The notes beneath the pieces were generated by a model, which had not been told where the DNA came from, ran no database searches, and saw only the letters and a program-made list of their open reading frames with translations. Made by a program: the position numbers and the translations under genes. This document shows, one piece after another, positions 6,452 through 15,367 of a stretch of DNA of 21,766 nucleotides. The first letter of the stretch is position 1, and each line of letters begins with the position of its first letter. This stretch comes from Rickettsiales bacterium (GTDB lineage: Bacteria; Pseudomonadota; Alphaproteobacteria; Rickettsiales; UBA3002), in the NCBI GenBank assembly GCA_002725445.1, contig PBPD01000060.1:1-21766 (forward strand). The letters are read 5' to 3'.

Positions 6452-6900
6452 AGAAACGCTATATCAACGCCACCATTTTTGTACTGATATTATTGGCAGT
6501 TGCTTTTGGTGGCCAATATATAGGCACCCATTACATGCAAGGGCATGATCATAACCAACATACGGATGCGGCAGGCTGGCATAAGCTATTGCATGATCGT
6601 CTCAATATCACTGCCGAGCAAGACAATCAGTTGGTCGATATTGAAAAGCGCTACCGTCAGCGCCGTATGTATTTAGAAGAGCAAATGCGCCTGGCCAATA
6701 TGGAGCTGGCCGAAGCCATTAAAGCTGATAAATCTTTTAGCCCGAACGTACAGGCTGCCACCGATAAAATTCACCACGCCATGGGTGAGCTGCAAAAGGC
6801 GACATTGGAACATCTGTTTGAGATGCGCCCCATTCTAACCGATGAGCAGAATCAAAAATTGGAGCAGATGGTCACCGATGCGCTTTACGAGAACAAATAA
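6448..6900 (+). CDS. cnrX: CnrX-like periplasmic metal sensor
   Basis: A 150-residue membrane-anchored protein: N-terminal anchor (about 5-25), a His-rich linker (HDHNQHTD), then an all-helical heavy-metal-resistance domain of the CnrX/ZraP/CpxP type. The five Ni/Co ligands known in Cupriavidus CnrX (His42, His46, Glu63, His119, Met123) have exact counterparts at His45, His49 (HKLLH), Glu66 (DIEKR), His122 and Met126 (HLFEM), with all intervals conserved. Surrounding residues (LANMELAEAIKAD, SPNVQAATDKI, GELQKATLEHLFEMR) also match CnrX closely as I recall it. It should bind metal in the periplasm and signal through the anti-sigma factor. Whether it responds to Ni/Co or to Cu/Ag in this organism is open, given the pump downstream. 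Confidence 0.9.
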   Translation: MKKRYINATIFVLILLAVAFGGQYIGTHYMQGHDHNQHTDAAGWHKLLHDRLNITAEQDNQLVDIEKRYRQRRMYLEEQMRLANMELAEAIKADKSFSPNVQAATDKIHHAMGELQKATLEHLFEMRPILTDEQNQKLEQMVTDALYENK

Positions 6901-7489
6901 TGAAACGATTGATGATGCCACAGAGGATAAACACCTCGTCCTGCTGGTAAGCGAAGGTCGTGAAGAAGCGCTCAATGAGCTGATGCGCCGCTATAAGCAT
7001 AAGCTGTTCGCCTTTATTTCCCGCTACGTTAAAGATGAAGATGCCGCTTATGATATTTTGCAGGAAACCTTTATCCGCCTGCATTTCAAAGCCGACACCT
7101 ATAAACCCGCCTATACATTTTCCACCTGGCTCTACCAAATCGCCATTAATCTGTGCCGTGATTGGGGCAGAAAACAAAAAGTCAGGCAATTTCTATCGCT
7201 CGATACCGCCATTGGTGGTGAGGAAAGCAGCAGCTCCTACCACGATATTATCGCCGATCCTGGCGGTAATGTGGAAGATCTGGCTGATACGCGCCAACAG
7301 CTGACTATTCTTGATCAGGAAATCCAGAAACTACCGCATAAGCTCAAAACAGCGCTGATCCTGTTTGCGGTGGAAGGAAATTCGCAGGAAACCTGCGCAG
7401 AATTATTAAATGTCACCCCCAAAACGGTGGAAACCCGCGTCTATCGCGCTCGTAAAATTCTAGCTGAAAAATTAGCAAAGAATTTTTGA
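6878..7489 (+). CDS. cnrH: CnrH-like ECF sigma factor
   Basis: An RNA polymerase sigma factor of the extracytoplasmic-function type, about 203 residues. Region 2 is clear (LMRRYKHKLFAFISRYV, DEDAAYDILQETFIRLH, then FSTWLYQIAINLCRDWGR), as is region 4 (LPHKLKTALILFAVEGNSQETCAELLNVTPKTVETRVYRARKIL). No extra domains are present. The start is uncertain: ATG 6878 is preferred because the ATG at 6842 adds residues that only read the sensor gene out of frame, but neither has a good Shine-Dalgarno. Both overlap the end of the sensor gene, so coupled translation is likely. The stop codon overlaps the -35 of candidate ECF promoter 2. The gene order Y-X-H matches the Cupriavidus cnr locus. Confidence 0.88.
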   Translation: MRFTRTNNETIDDATEDKHLVLLVSEGREEALNELMRRYKHKLFAFISRYVKDEDAAYDILQETFIRLHFKADTYKPAYTFSTWLYQIAINLCRDWGRKQKVRQFLSLDTAIGGEESSSSYHDIIADPGGNVEDLADTRQQLTILDQEIQKLPHKLKTALILFAVEGNSQETCAELLNVTPKTVETRVYRARKILAEKLAKNF

Positions 7490-7512
7490 GGGATAGACGC
7501 AACTGTTTCGTA
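7486..7512 (+). promoter_or_regulatory. Candidate ECF-sigma promoter 2 (before cusC)
   Basis: TTGAGGG (7486-7492), 16 bp, CGTA (7509-7512), 27 nt before the ATG at 7540. Its first bases coincide with the TGA stop of the sigma gene, so the regulator and efflux parts could be transcribed separately, as described for cnrC in Cupriavidus. Confidence 0.65.
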
Positions 7513-7539
7513 CCAGTGCTAATAAAACGAGGAAACCAT

Positions 7540-8748
7540 ATGGCCATACGTTCTTTGATACTAACCTTTTTGATCCTGTTTTCTGCCACCGCAGCCAAAG
7601 CAGAGACATTTGATGATTATGTTAAGCGTCTGGCCGAGCACCCACAAGTCACCCAGATATTAGAACAAGGCACACGGTTTAAAGAACTCTCCGATGGCGA
7701 AATGGGGCTGCCTGATCCAAATATTATACTCGGTGTTGATAATTTACCGGTTAATGATCCGGCCTTTGACCAATTTCTGCCCAGCTCCAAGGTCATCGGC
7801 TTTAAACAACAAATCCCCAGCTATTCCCTGCGCAAAGCCAAATCCGAAAGACAAGAGGAGCTATCCGCCAAGCAACAGCTCATTGCTGATTATACCATGC
7901 AGCGTTTAAAAGCGATGCTCACCTCAATGCTGGCCAGCCTTGATAAGGTTAAACAACAGGAAGCCTATGCCAAAAAACAACTGGAGCATTACAAATCACT
8001 GGAAGAATATTTTAAAGGCCGCCTGGAAGCCGGTAACGGTGTGTATTGGCGTTTTTCCGAGGTGGATGTGGAGCGCTCACTGGTTGAAAGCAAGCTCAAT
8101 GATTTAAAAGCCGAACGCGATGATATTGAAGCGGAGTTGGTTCGCCTGGTAGGTGAAGTGCCTGCTATCCCACTGCCCAACATACCGCAAGTCACATGGG
8201 ATAACACTGCCGAAAGCGTCTATCCGGTGCTTATTGCCAAAGAGGATATCGATATTGCCGATAAAGACGTGGATGCTGCCGATGCTGCCTTCGACCCTGA
8301 TTACGGCGTTCAGGCCATTTATAAACAGCGTGAATCCGGCGCTAACTTCCGTGGTGATGATTGGTTTAGCGTGCAGGCCACCATCTCCATCCCGCTATGG
8401 TATGAATGGAATCAAAAGCCCAAATTACGAGCGGCAGAAGCCAGCAAGCGCAGCGCTGAGAATGCTTATGATGACACAGGCCGTATGTGGAAGCGTAAAT
8501 TAGATGCGCTGGCCAGCAAGCGTGATGCCACCTTGGATAATGTCATGGTGTTTGTCGAAAAAGACAAGGCGCTGGATGAAATGGTTGCCGCTGCAGAGCG
8601 TACCTATGAAGCAGGCGAAACCAATTTGGATACGGTGCTCGATGCCCAAATCAACCAGCTCACCATTAAATCACAGTTGGCTGAAAAGCGTGCGCAACAT
8701 CTAATGCTAGCCGCTGAATTTAACAGCCATATCATCGGAGATAAGTAA
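7540..8748 (+). CDS. cusC: TolC-family outer-membrane factor of the Cus/Cnr-like RND system
   Basis: A 402-residue protein with a cleavable signal peptide (about 1-20, ending ATAAKA before ETFDD). Long helical stretches (KAKSERQEELSAKQQLIADY..., KVKQQEAYAKKQLEHY..., RRSAENAYDD... in a second half) and the beta segment FSVQATISIPLWYEWNQK are the two-fold repeat of outer-membrane efflux proteins. Unlike E. coli CusC there is no lipobox Cys, so it is not predicted to be lipidated. It should form the trimeric channel through the outer membrane for the pump encoded downstream. GAGG precedes the ATG at 7540; the longer frame from 7486 runs into the promoter and is rejected. The stop overlaps the next start (TAATG). 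Confidence 0.88.
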   Translation: MAIRSLILTFLILFSATAAKAETFDDYVKRLAEHPQVTQILEQGTRFKELSDGEMGLPDPNIILGVDNLPVNDPAFDQFLPSSKVIGFKQQIPSYSLRKAKSERQEELSAKQQLIADYTMQRLKAMLTSMLASLDKVKQQEAYAKKQLEHYKSLEEYFKGRLEAGNGVYWRFSEVDVERSLVESKLNDLKAERDDIEAELVRLVGEVPAIPLPNIPQVTWDNTAESVYPVLIAKEDIDIADKDVDAADAAFDPDYGVQAIYKQRESGANFRGDDWFSVQATISIPLWYEWNQKPKLRAAEASKRSAENAYDDTGRMWKRKLDALASKRDATLDNVMVFVEKDKALDEMVAAAERTYEAGETNLDTVLDAQINQLTIKSQLAEKRAQHLMLAAEFNSHIIGDK

Positions 8749-10421
8749 TGAGATTACCTGCATTATTGCTGCTACTAATAGCTTTTACCATCACACCGGC
8801 ACTCGCCCAGGCGCAGAAATATACCTGCCCGATGCACCCGCATTACATTGCCGATGAAATGGGTTCATGCCCCATTTGCGGTATGGATTTGGTGCCAATG
8901 GAAGGTGGTGATGCCCAGGAGGATCACAGCGCTTATGAAGGTGACGAGCGTACCAAAGTTACCATCGCACCAGAAACTATTCAAAATATCGGTGTGCGCA
9001 CGGAAAATGCCACCATGGCACGCTTTGGTACCGATGTTAGAAGCTATGGGTTGGTCAGCGAAAATATTCGCCTGCAGCAGGATATCTCCAGCCGCGTGGC
9101 CGGATGGGTGGAGAATCTGAAAATCACTGCCGTGGGCGATGAAGTCAAAAAAGGTGATTTACTCTTTACCCTTTACAGCCCTGAGCTGGTATCGGCGCAG
9201 CAGGATTATATCGCCGCCCTTGCCACCGGCGCTACGGGGCGCATCAACTCCAGCGCCAAACGCCTGGAATCATTAGGCGTGCAAAAGATAACTCTGGAGC
9301 AGCTCAAAGAGAACCGCAAGAAATTCCAAAATGTACCGTTTTATGCCACTACCGATGGCATTGTCAGCAAGCTCAATGTAAGAGCCGGTACATATGTGAA
9401 ATCCGGCATGCAAATCGCCGAGATTCAGGATTATTCCAGCGTATGGATCAATATCAGCGTAGCAGAGAAAGATTTACGCTTTTTAGCCAAAGACAGCAAA
9501 GCCACGGTCACCTTTCCCAATTTAGGTGGTGTAGAGCGTACTGGGCGTATTGATTATATCTATCCCACCATTGATCCGGCCAGCCGCACCGGCCAGGTAC
9601 GGTTAGTGCTGGATAATGCCGATGGCGCGTTAAAGCCTGGTGCATACGCCGATGTGGACTTTGAAACCGATGTCGAAAAGCGCCTGTCGATTCCTTCCGA
9701 GGCCATCTTAAAAAGCTCTGAGGGAGATTTCGTTGTAGTTGCCGAAGGCAACGGGCGTTTCCAGCCACGCAATATTCAAGTGGGCATTCATAATAAAGGC
9801 CGTACCGAAGTGCTTTCCGGTATTAAGGATGGCGATGAGATTGTGGTCAGCAGCCAGTTTTTGCTGGATTCAGAAAGTGCGCTGCGGGAATCCTTCCGCA
9901 AATTGCAAAAAGTACAAACGCCACTGTCATTGCTGGAGGTCAAGCAGGATCAGCTGGCAATGATCAACCACCTTGTCGATGCGGCTATTTATATGCAGCA
10001 AAGCCTCACCGGCAATGCCGAGTTTGATGACAAGATGCTGATGCCAGCATTGAAGCTCAATGATCATTTGATGCCAAAATTCCGAGGCACCAAACTGCAA
10101 TTTATTTTAGAAGCCGCCGAACGTGCCATTATCTTTGCCAAGGACAGTATTACCGAAGAAGAACTCCGGGCAGGATTATCCGATTTGATGACCGCATTAA
10201 AACCGTGGCTGCTCAAAGGCAAACCGGAATATTACAAAGAAAAAGGTCTAAAACTATTTATGGATCACGGTTCCAGCAATTTATGGCTGCAGCTCGAAGA
10301 TGAACCGGCGAATCCTTATGGTGAAGGCCATCCGATGCTGCAGGAATGGCCAGACAAACCTGATGCCGAAATGCCTGATGCGCCAACCGCACCGGTAGGG
10401 GGCGCACATGCAGGACACTAA
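8748..10421 (+). CDS. cusB: CusB-like periplasmic adaptor with N-terminal heavy-metal-binding domain
   Basis: A 557-residue membrane-fusion protein. Signal peptide about 1-21. Residues 25-51 are a heavy-metal-binding domain with Cys27-P-M-H30 and Cys41-P-I-C44-G-M. The adaptor core follows, with a barrel-sandwich segment (ISSRVAGWVENLKITAVGDEVKKGDLL, later ATTDGIVSKLNVRAGTYVKSGMQ), a beta-barrel part, and ID..TRTGQVRL-like PASRTGQVRLVLDN. A C-terminal helical extension (about 390-540) resembles DUF3347 and contains the WLQ...NPYGEGHPML ending seen in copper/silver adaptors. The last residues are His/Gly-rich (GGAHAGH). It links the inner-membrane pump to the outer-membrane channel and probably hands metal to the pump. 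It overlaps the pump gene by 14 nt. Confidence 0.92.
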   Translation: MRLPALLLLLIAFTITPALAQAQKYTCPMHPHYIADEMGSCPICGMDLVPMEGGDAQEDHSAYEGDERTKVTIAPETIQNIGVRTENATMARFGTDVRSYGLVSENIRLQQDISSRVAGWVENLKITAVGDEVKKGDLLFTLYSPELVSAQQDYIAALATGATGRINSSAKRLESLGVQKITLEQLKENRKKFQNVPFYATTDGIVSKLNVRAGTYVKSGMQIAEIQDYSSVWINISVAEKDLRFLAKDSKATVTFPNLGGVERTGRIDYIYPTIDPASRTGQVRLVLDNADGALKPGAYADVDFETDVEKRLSIPSEAILKSSEGDFVVVAEGNGRFQPRNIQVGIHNKGRTEVLSGIKDGDEIVVSSQFLLDSESALRESFRKLQKVQTPLSLLEVKQDQLAMINHLVDAAIYMQQSLTGNAEFDDKMLMPALKLNDHLMPKFRGTKLQFILEAAERAIIFAKDSITEEELRAGLSDLMTALKPWLLKGKPEYYKEKGLKLFMDHGSSNLWLQLEDEPANPYGEGHPMLQEWPDKPDAEMPDAPTAPVGGAHAGH

Positions 10422-13400
10422 TGATCATCTAAGCCATGATCCTACCAAATCCGGCGTAGCCAAGATCATCGAATGGTCGGTGGGCAACCAATTGCTTGTA
10501 ATGGTGGCGATGGTCGCCCTGCTGGTAGCTGGGTGGATTGCGGTTAAAAATATGCCGCTGGATGCCATACCGGATCTGTCCGATACGCAAGTGATTATCC
10601 GCACGGATTTTCCCGGTCAATCACCACAAATTGTCGAAGATCTGGTGACGTACCCACTTTCCACCACCATGCTCGGCTTGCCAAAGACCAAGGATGTACG
10701 TGGCTTCTCCATGTTTGGTACGTCCTTTGTTTATATCATCTTTGAAGATGGCATTGATCAGTATTGGGCCAGAAGCCGTGTCATTGAAGCCTTATCCAAA
10801 ATTCAGGGAGATCTGCCTGATAACGCCGTGCCGCAGATTGGCCCGGATGCCACAGGTGTCGGCTGGGTCTATCAATATGCCGTGGTCGATAGAACTGGCA
10901 ATCATGACCTGGCTTATCTTCGCACGCTGCAGGATTGGTTTTTGAAATTTGAGCTGGCCACGGTTGAGGGTGTTTCCGAAGTCGCCAGTGTGGGTGGCTT
11001 TGTCAAAGAATATCAGGTGCTGGTCGATCCCAACCGCCTGCGTGCCTATGATGTGCCTCTGCACCGCATTACCGCTGCGGTTAGTGCCGCCAGTAAAGAA
11101 GTGGGTGGCCGGGTGATCGAAAAAGGTGAAATGGAGCTGATGATCCGCTCCAAGGGCTATATTACCAATTTGGAAGAGCTGAAAAAAGTGGTGGTTTATG
11201 CCAAAAGTGGCACGCCGGTGCTGCTCTCCGATGTTGCTCGTATTATTGAGGGGCCGGAGCTTCGCCGTGGCGTAGTGGAATTAAACGGCGAAGGTGAAGT
11301 GGTTGGTGGCGTGGTAGTGATGCGCTCCGGCGAAAATGCACTGACCGTTATTGAAGGCGTAAAGAAAAAGCTGGAGGAATTAAAACCCGGCCTGCCCGAA
11401 GGTGTAGAGATTGAAACCGTCTATGATCGCGCCCCTTTGATTGAGGGCGCGGTGGAGTATCTGCGCACCAAGCTGATTGAAGAAGGCATTGTGGTAGCGC
11501 TGATCAGTATCATCTTCCTGCTGCATGCCCGGTCAGCCTTTGTGGCGATCATCACCTTGCCGCTGGGTGTGCTGGCGGCATTCATTGTGATGTCGGCGCA
11601 AGGCATTACCGCCAACATCATGTCGCTGGGCGGCATTGCCATTGCCATTGGTGCTATGGTCGATGCCTCGATTGTGATGGTGGAAAACGCCCACCGAAAA
11701 CTCTCGGATATGGGCAAGGATGCCAGCGCAGAGGATAAACGCGCCGCTATCCTACTTGCAACCAAGGAAGTTGGCCCAGGACTGTTTTTCTCGCTACTGA
11801 TTATCACCGTCTCCTTCTTGCCCGTTTTTGCCTTAACCGGCCAATCCTTCCGGCTGTTTTCACCGCTGGCATTTACCAAAACCTATGCCATGGCCTTTGC
11901 CTCGATCCTATCGGTTACCGTGGTGCCGGTGCTGATGCTGTGGCTGATACGCGGCAGAATCCGCAAAGAGGAAGAAAACCCAGTTAATCGCTGGCTGATT
12001 TCATTTTATAAACCGCTATTGAGCTTGGCCCTGGCACGTAAATGGATGACAATATTGATTGCCGGAATTCTGGTACTCAGCATGTCCATCCCGCTATGGC
12101 GCACCGGCTCGGAATTCATGCCAGCTTTGTATGAAGGTGAGCTGCTTTACATGCCCACCACCTTGCCTGGTGTCTCAATCACTAAGGCCAAGGAAATTCT
12201 CTCGCAAACCAACCGGCTGATTAAAACCGTGCCAGAAGTGCATCATGTATTTGGCAAGGTGGGCCGTGCCGATACCGCCACCGATCCGGCACCCATTTCA
12301 ATGATTGAAAGTTGGATACGGCTTAAGCCTAAAGATGAGTGGCGTGACGGGCTAACGGTCGAAGAGTTGATTAAAGATTTAGATAAACGGGTGAAGCTGC
12401 CTGGTGTGGTCAATAGCTGGGGTTATCCGATTAAAATCCGTATGGATATGATCTCCACCGGTATCCGCACGCCGGTGGGCATTAAAATCTCCGGTGCTGA
12501 TTTGAAAGAAATCAGCCGTATTGCGCTCGATATCGAGGCGGCGGTGAAAGATGTACGCGGCACACGCTCTGCCTTTGCCGACCGGGTGATTGGCGGTAAA
12601 TATTTAGAAATTAATCCCGACCGTGATGAGCTGGCACGCCAGAATATTGATTTAGGCATGTTCCAGCGGGTTATTCAAACGGCCCTGGGCGGGATGAATA
12701 TCTCCGAGTCAGTACAGGGCCGGGAGCGCTATAACATTATGATGCGCTATGAGCGCCAATTCCGTGAACATCCGGAAGATCTGGCCGATATTTTAGTCCC
12801 CACGCCGCAAGGTCAGCATATTCCGCTGGGTGAGCTGGCCAGTATTGAATTTGTCGAAGGCCCACCGATGATCAAATCCGAAAATGCACGGCTTACCGGC
12901 TGGGTATTTGTCGATATTGCGGATCGGGATATTGGTTCTTATGTGGCCGAAGCCGAGCGTGTGGTAGCAGATAAAGTGAAGCTGCCAGCAGGCTATGCGG
13001 TGGAATGGTCAGGCCAATTTGAACAAATGCTGGAAGCCAAGGCGCGTATGCAAATTGCCGTGCCATCGGCCATCCTGATTATTTTTATGCTGCTGATGCT
13101 GCATTTTGGCAGGCTGGATCGCTCACTCATCGTTATGCTTTCCCTGCCATTTGCACTCATTGGCGGCATGTGGGCGCTGTATCTGGCAGGGTATAATTTC
13201 TCTGTGGCAGTGGGCGTTGGCTTTATTGCCACCGGTGGCATCGCGGCTGAAACCGTGGTGGTGATGCTCATTTATATTGACCAGCAAGTGCGCCATCATC
13301 CACCAAAATCACTCGCCGAACTGTCCGATGCCATTCAGCATGGTGCAGTATTACGTGTGCGACCGCTGTTGATGACCGCGCTTACCACCATGGTGGGCTT

Positions 13401-13569
13401 GCTGCCGATTTTTATTACCGAAGGCTTAGGCTCGGATGTGATGCGCCGTATCGCCTTGCCGATGGTCGGTGGCATGGTGACTGTTACCCTTTTGACACTG
13501 ATCGTGATTCCGGTGATTTACTATTTATGGGAAGGAAGAAGATATCAGAAAATAGAGGTAGAAAATTAA
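10408..13569 (+). CDS. cusA: CusA-like heavy-metal RND efflux pump
   Basis: A 1053-residue inner-membrane proton antiporter of the HME-RND class, of full family length. Hallmarks are the start (IIEWSVGNQLLVMVAMVALL), MPLDAIPDLSDTQVII, FPGQSPQIVEDLVTYPLSTTMLG, and the transmembrane-4 motif GAMVDASIVMVENAHRKL (Asp419). Three methionines, Met582 (LLYMPTTLPG), Met632 (ISMIES) and Met681 (RMDMISTG), correspond one-to-one (each +9) to the Cu/Ag-binding Met573, Met623 and Met672 of E. coli CusA, so Cu(I)/Ag(I) is the likely substrate. Glu948 matches CusA Glu939. The Lys of the CusA motif RVRPK (Lys984) is replaced by Leu987 here (RVRPLLMT). GGGGG lies near the ATG, which overlaps cusB. Part of the cusCBA operon. 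Confidence 0.94.
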   Translation: MQDTNDHLSHDPTKSGVAKIIEWSVGNQLLVMVAMVALLVAGWIAVKNMPLDAIPDLSDTQVIIRTDFPGQSPQIVEDLVTYPLSTTMLGLPKTKDVRGFSMFGTSFVYIIFEDGIDQYWARSRVIEALSKIQGDLPDNAVPQIGPDATGVGWVYQYAVVDRTGNHDLAYLRTLQDWFLKFELATVEGVSEVASVGGFVKEYQVLVDPNRLRAYDVPLHRITAAVSAASKEVGGRVIEKGEMELMIRSKGYITNLEELKKVVVYAKSGTPVLLSDVARIIEGPELRRGVVELNGEGEVVGGVVVMRSGENALTVIEGVKKKLEELKPGLPEGVEIETVYDRAPLIEGAVEYLRTKLIEEGIVVALISIIFLLHARSAFVAIITLPLGVLAAFIVMSAQGITANIMSLGGIAIAIGAMVDASIVMVENAHRKLSDMGKDASAEDKRAAILLATKEVGPGLFFSLLIITVSFLPVFALTGQSFRLFSPLAFTKTYAMAFASILSVTVVPVLMLWLIRGRIRKEEENPVNRWLISFYKPLLSLALARKWMTILIAGILVLSMSIPLWRTGSEFMPALYEGELLYMPTTLPGVSITKAKEILSQTNRLIKTVPEVHHVFGKVGRADTATDPAPISMIESWIRLKPKDEWRDGLTVEELIKDLDKRVKLPGVVNSWGYPIKIRMDMISTGIRTPVGIKISGADLKEISRIALDIEAAVKDVRGTRSAFADRVIGGKYLEINPDRDELARQNIDLGMFQRVIQTALGGMNISESVQGRERYNIMMRYERQFREHPEDLADILVPTPQGQHIPLGELASIEFVEGPPMIKSENARLTGWVFVDIADRDIGSYVAEAERVVADKVKLPAGYAVEWSGQFEQMLEAKARMQIAVPSAILIIFMLLMLHFGRLDRSLIVMLSLPFALIGGMWALYLAGYNFSVAVGVGFIATGGIAAETVVVMLIYIDQQVRHHPPKSLAELSDAIQHGAVLRVRPLLMTALTTMVGLLPIFITEGLGSDVMRRIALPMVGGMVTVTLLTLIVIPVIYYLWEGRRYQKIEVEN

Positions 13570-13593
13570 TAATTATCTGATATACATGCATTT

Positions 13594-13917
13594 ATGAAAA
13601 AATTGTCTTCACTCATAATGGTTATTGCGCTTTTGACGATGAATATCGCCAGTGCTACGGCTGCCGACTGCTCGGATGATGCTCTGTGCGGCAATTTTTT
13701 GAATGTTGTAACCATTGATGATATTGGCAATCAGGATGATAATCAGAGTAAAGCATTATGCGATTTTTGCTCTTGCTGCCATAACCACAGCAATGTTTCC
13801 ACCTTGCATGGCAAAGCTGAGTATGTTGCCATAGCCAGTCAAGCACTACACAATCAAGCGGGTGATAATTATTTTTCTCAGCTAAACTACCCGCCTTCAA
13901 AACCTCCCCAATCCTAA
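13594..13917 (+). CDS. Small secreted Cys/His-rich protein downstream of cusA
   Basis: A 107-residue protein with a signal peptide (about 1-23, ending ATA before ADCSDD). The mature part has cysteines in DCSDDALCGNF and a compact cluster CDFCSCCHNH that could bind metal in the periplasm. The tail ends YFSQLNYPPSKPPQS. I do not recognise a named family, but small secreted proteins with a C..C.CCH cluster are a recurrent companion of RND metal loci. It begins 24 nt after cusA and has no clear Shine-Dalgarno, so co-transcription with cusCBA is likely but its translation level is uncertain. Confidence 0.65.
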   Translation: MKKLSSLIMVIALLTMNIASATAADCSDDALCGNFLNVVTIDDIGNQDDNQSKALCDFCSCCHNHSNVSTLHGKAEYVAIASQALHNQAGDNYFSQLNYPPSKPPQS

Positions 13918-14030
13918 ACTCGTAAAACTCGTAGGCTACGTGTGCCTGCGTCACGCTTAATTGCGGCCATATTTGGCTGGCAAGAAGCGGTTTATTGATA
14001 CGTGTTTAGCAATGTATTTGGGAATCTATA

Positions 14031-14183
14031 ATGAAGAAAATCTATTTTTTACCTGCGCTGTGCGCGGTAGGGCTACTGGGCGGCACTACCTTATCCCAGC
14101 CCGTGTGGGCAAACCCCGCGACGAATGGCCGGATAGCAGCAAAAGCAAAGCCGAGCTGGTCGAGGAGATTGAAGCTGTCTTGA
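14031..14183 (+). pseudogene. Signal-peptide fragment, probably the 5' remnant of czcC
   Basis: A frame of 50 codons whose first ~28 form a good signal peptide (MKKIYFLPALCAVGLLGG, ending QPVWA before NPAT). From about 14111 onward the DNA is czcA in a different frame, so the remaining codons are meaningless and the frame stops at 14183. A secreted protein normally encoded just upstream of czcB/czcA, most simply the outer-membrane factor CzcC, would supply such an N-terminus. GGGAA lies upstream of the ATG. Confidence 0.6.
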
Positions 14184-15367
14184 AGAAAGTGCCGGGGAAT
14201 AATTATGAATTCACCCAGCCGATTCAAATGCGTTTTAACGAAATGATCTCCGGCGTAAGGAGTGATTTAGCCATAAAACTCTATGGTGATGATTTAGACC
14301 AGCTGCTTGCATCCGCGCAAAATATTGGCACTGCCTTACAAACTGTAGAAGGTGCTGCCGATGTGAAGGTAGAGCAAGTGACCGGTCTACCAGTACTTTC
14401 CGTATTGCCGGATCGCGCCGCACTTGATCTGTATGGCCTTAACATTGCTGATGTGCAGGAAGTAGTACAGGTGGCGATGGGCGGTAAAGAAGCCGGTCAG
14501 GTCTTTGAAGGTGACAGGCGCTTTGATCTGGCCGTGCGCCTGCCGGAGCATCTGCGCACCGACATTAAAACCTTGGAACGTCTGCCCATACCGCTTGCTT
14601 ATGCCGAGCAGGAAGGCGCGGATATGCGCCCAGATTATGTGCCTTTGGAAGAGGTCGCCAATATCAGCATCATCTATGGCCCGAACCAAATCAGCCGTGA
14701 GAATGGCAAGCGCCGCGTGGTGGTCACCGCTAATGTGCGGGGACGTGATCTGGGTGGCTTTGTGGAAGATGTGCAGCAAACCATCAGGCAAAAAGTCGAT
14801 CTGCCTGCCGGATATTGGGTGGATTATGGCGGCACGTTTGAGCAACTGATTTCCGCCAAGCAACGCTTGATGATTGTCGTGCCAGTGGCATTGCTACTCA
14901 TTTTTGGCCTGCTATTTATGGCGTTTGGCTCAGGTCGCGCTGCCTTGCTGATCTTCTCCGGTGTGCCATTGGCCCTAACCGGAGGGATTGCCGCATTGTG
15001 GTTGCGTGATATCCCACTCTCCATTTCTGCAGGTGTCGGCTTTATCGCGCTGTCTGGTGTGGCGGTGCTCAATGGCGTGGTGATGGTGTCTTTCATCCGT
15101 GGATTGCGTGATCAGGGCATGAAGATTGATCAGGCCATTATTGAAGGTGCTTTAACGCGCCTGCGCCCCATCCTGATGACCGCATTGGTTGCCAGCCTTG
15201 GCTTTGTGCCGATGGCCTTAAATACCGGTGCCGGTGCAGAAGTACAGCGGCCATTGGCCACGGTGGTGATTGGTGGAATTATTTCCTCCACCGCGTTGAC
15301 GTTGTTGGTGTTGCCAGCTCTGTACCGGCTGTTCCACAAAAAAGAACGCAAAGAGGAGGCACTATGA
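14111..15367 (+). pseudogene. czcA: czcA remnant: C-terminal ~40% of a second heavy-metal RND pump
   Basis: The frame reads clear RND sequence from KPRDEWPDSSKSKAELVEEI through PGNNYEFTQPIQMRFNEM, SGVRSDLAIKLYGDD and the last five membrane segments (LMIVVPVALLLIFGLLFMAF, then GVPLALTGGIAALWL, SAGVGFIALSGVAVLNGVV, RLRPILMTALVASLGFVP, and GGIISSTALTLLVLPALY). About 418 residues of an expected ~1050 remain; the N-terminal porter and first seven membrane segments are gone. No natural start codon exists at the junction, and GTG 14105 and internal ATGs lack ribosome binding sites. It cannot work as a pump. The RLRP motif and lack of CusA-type context suggest a Czc-type (Zn/Co/Cd) ancestor. It ends in ATGA overlap with the CDF gene, keeping that operon junction intact. 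Confidence 0.85.

Noticed and set aside
7486..7540. Earlier start for cusC at 7486
   Set aside because: The extra residues are translated promoter sequence, and the signal peptide begins at 7540 behind a GAGG.
10964..11475. Further TTGAGGG copies inside cusA (near 10964, 11246 and 11447) as extra ECF promoters
   Set aside because: None has CGTA 16 bp downstream, and all lie within the coding sequence; they serve as an informal negative control for the motif.
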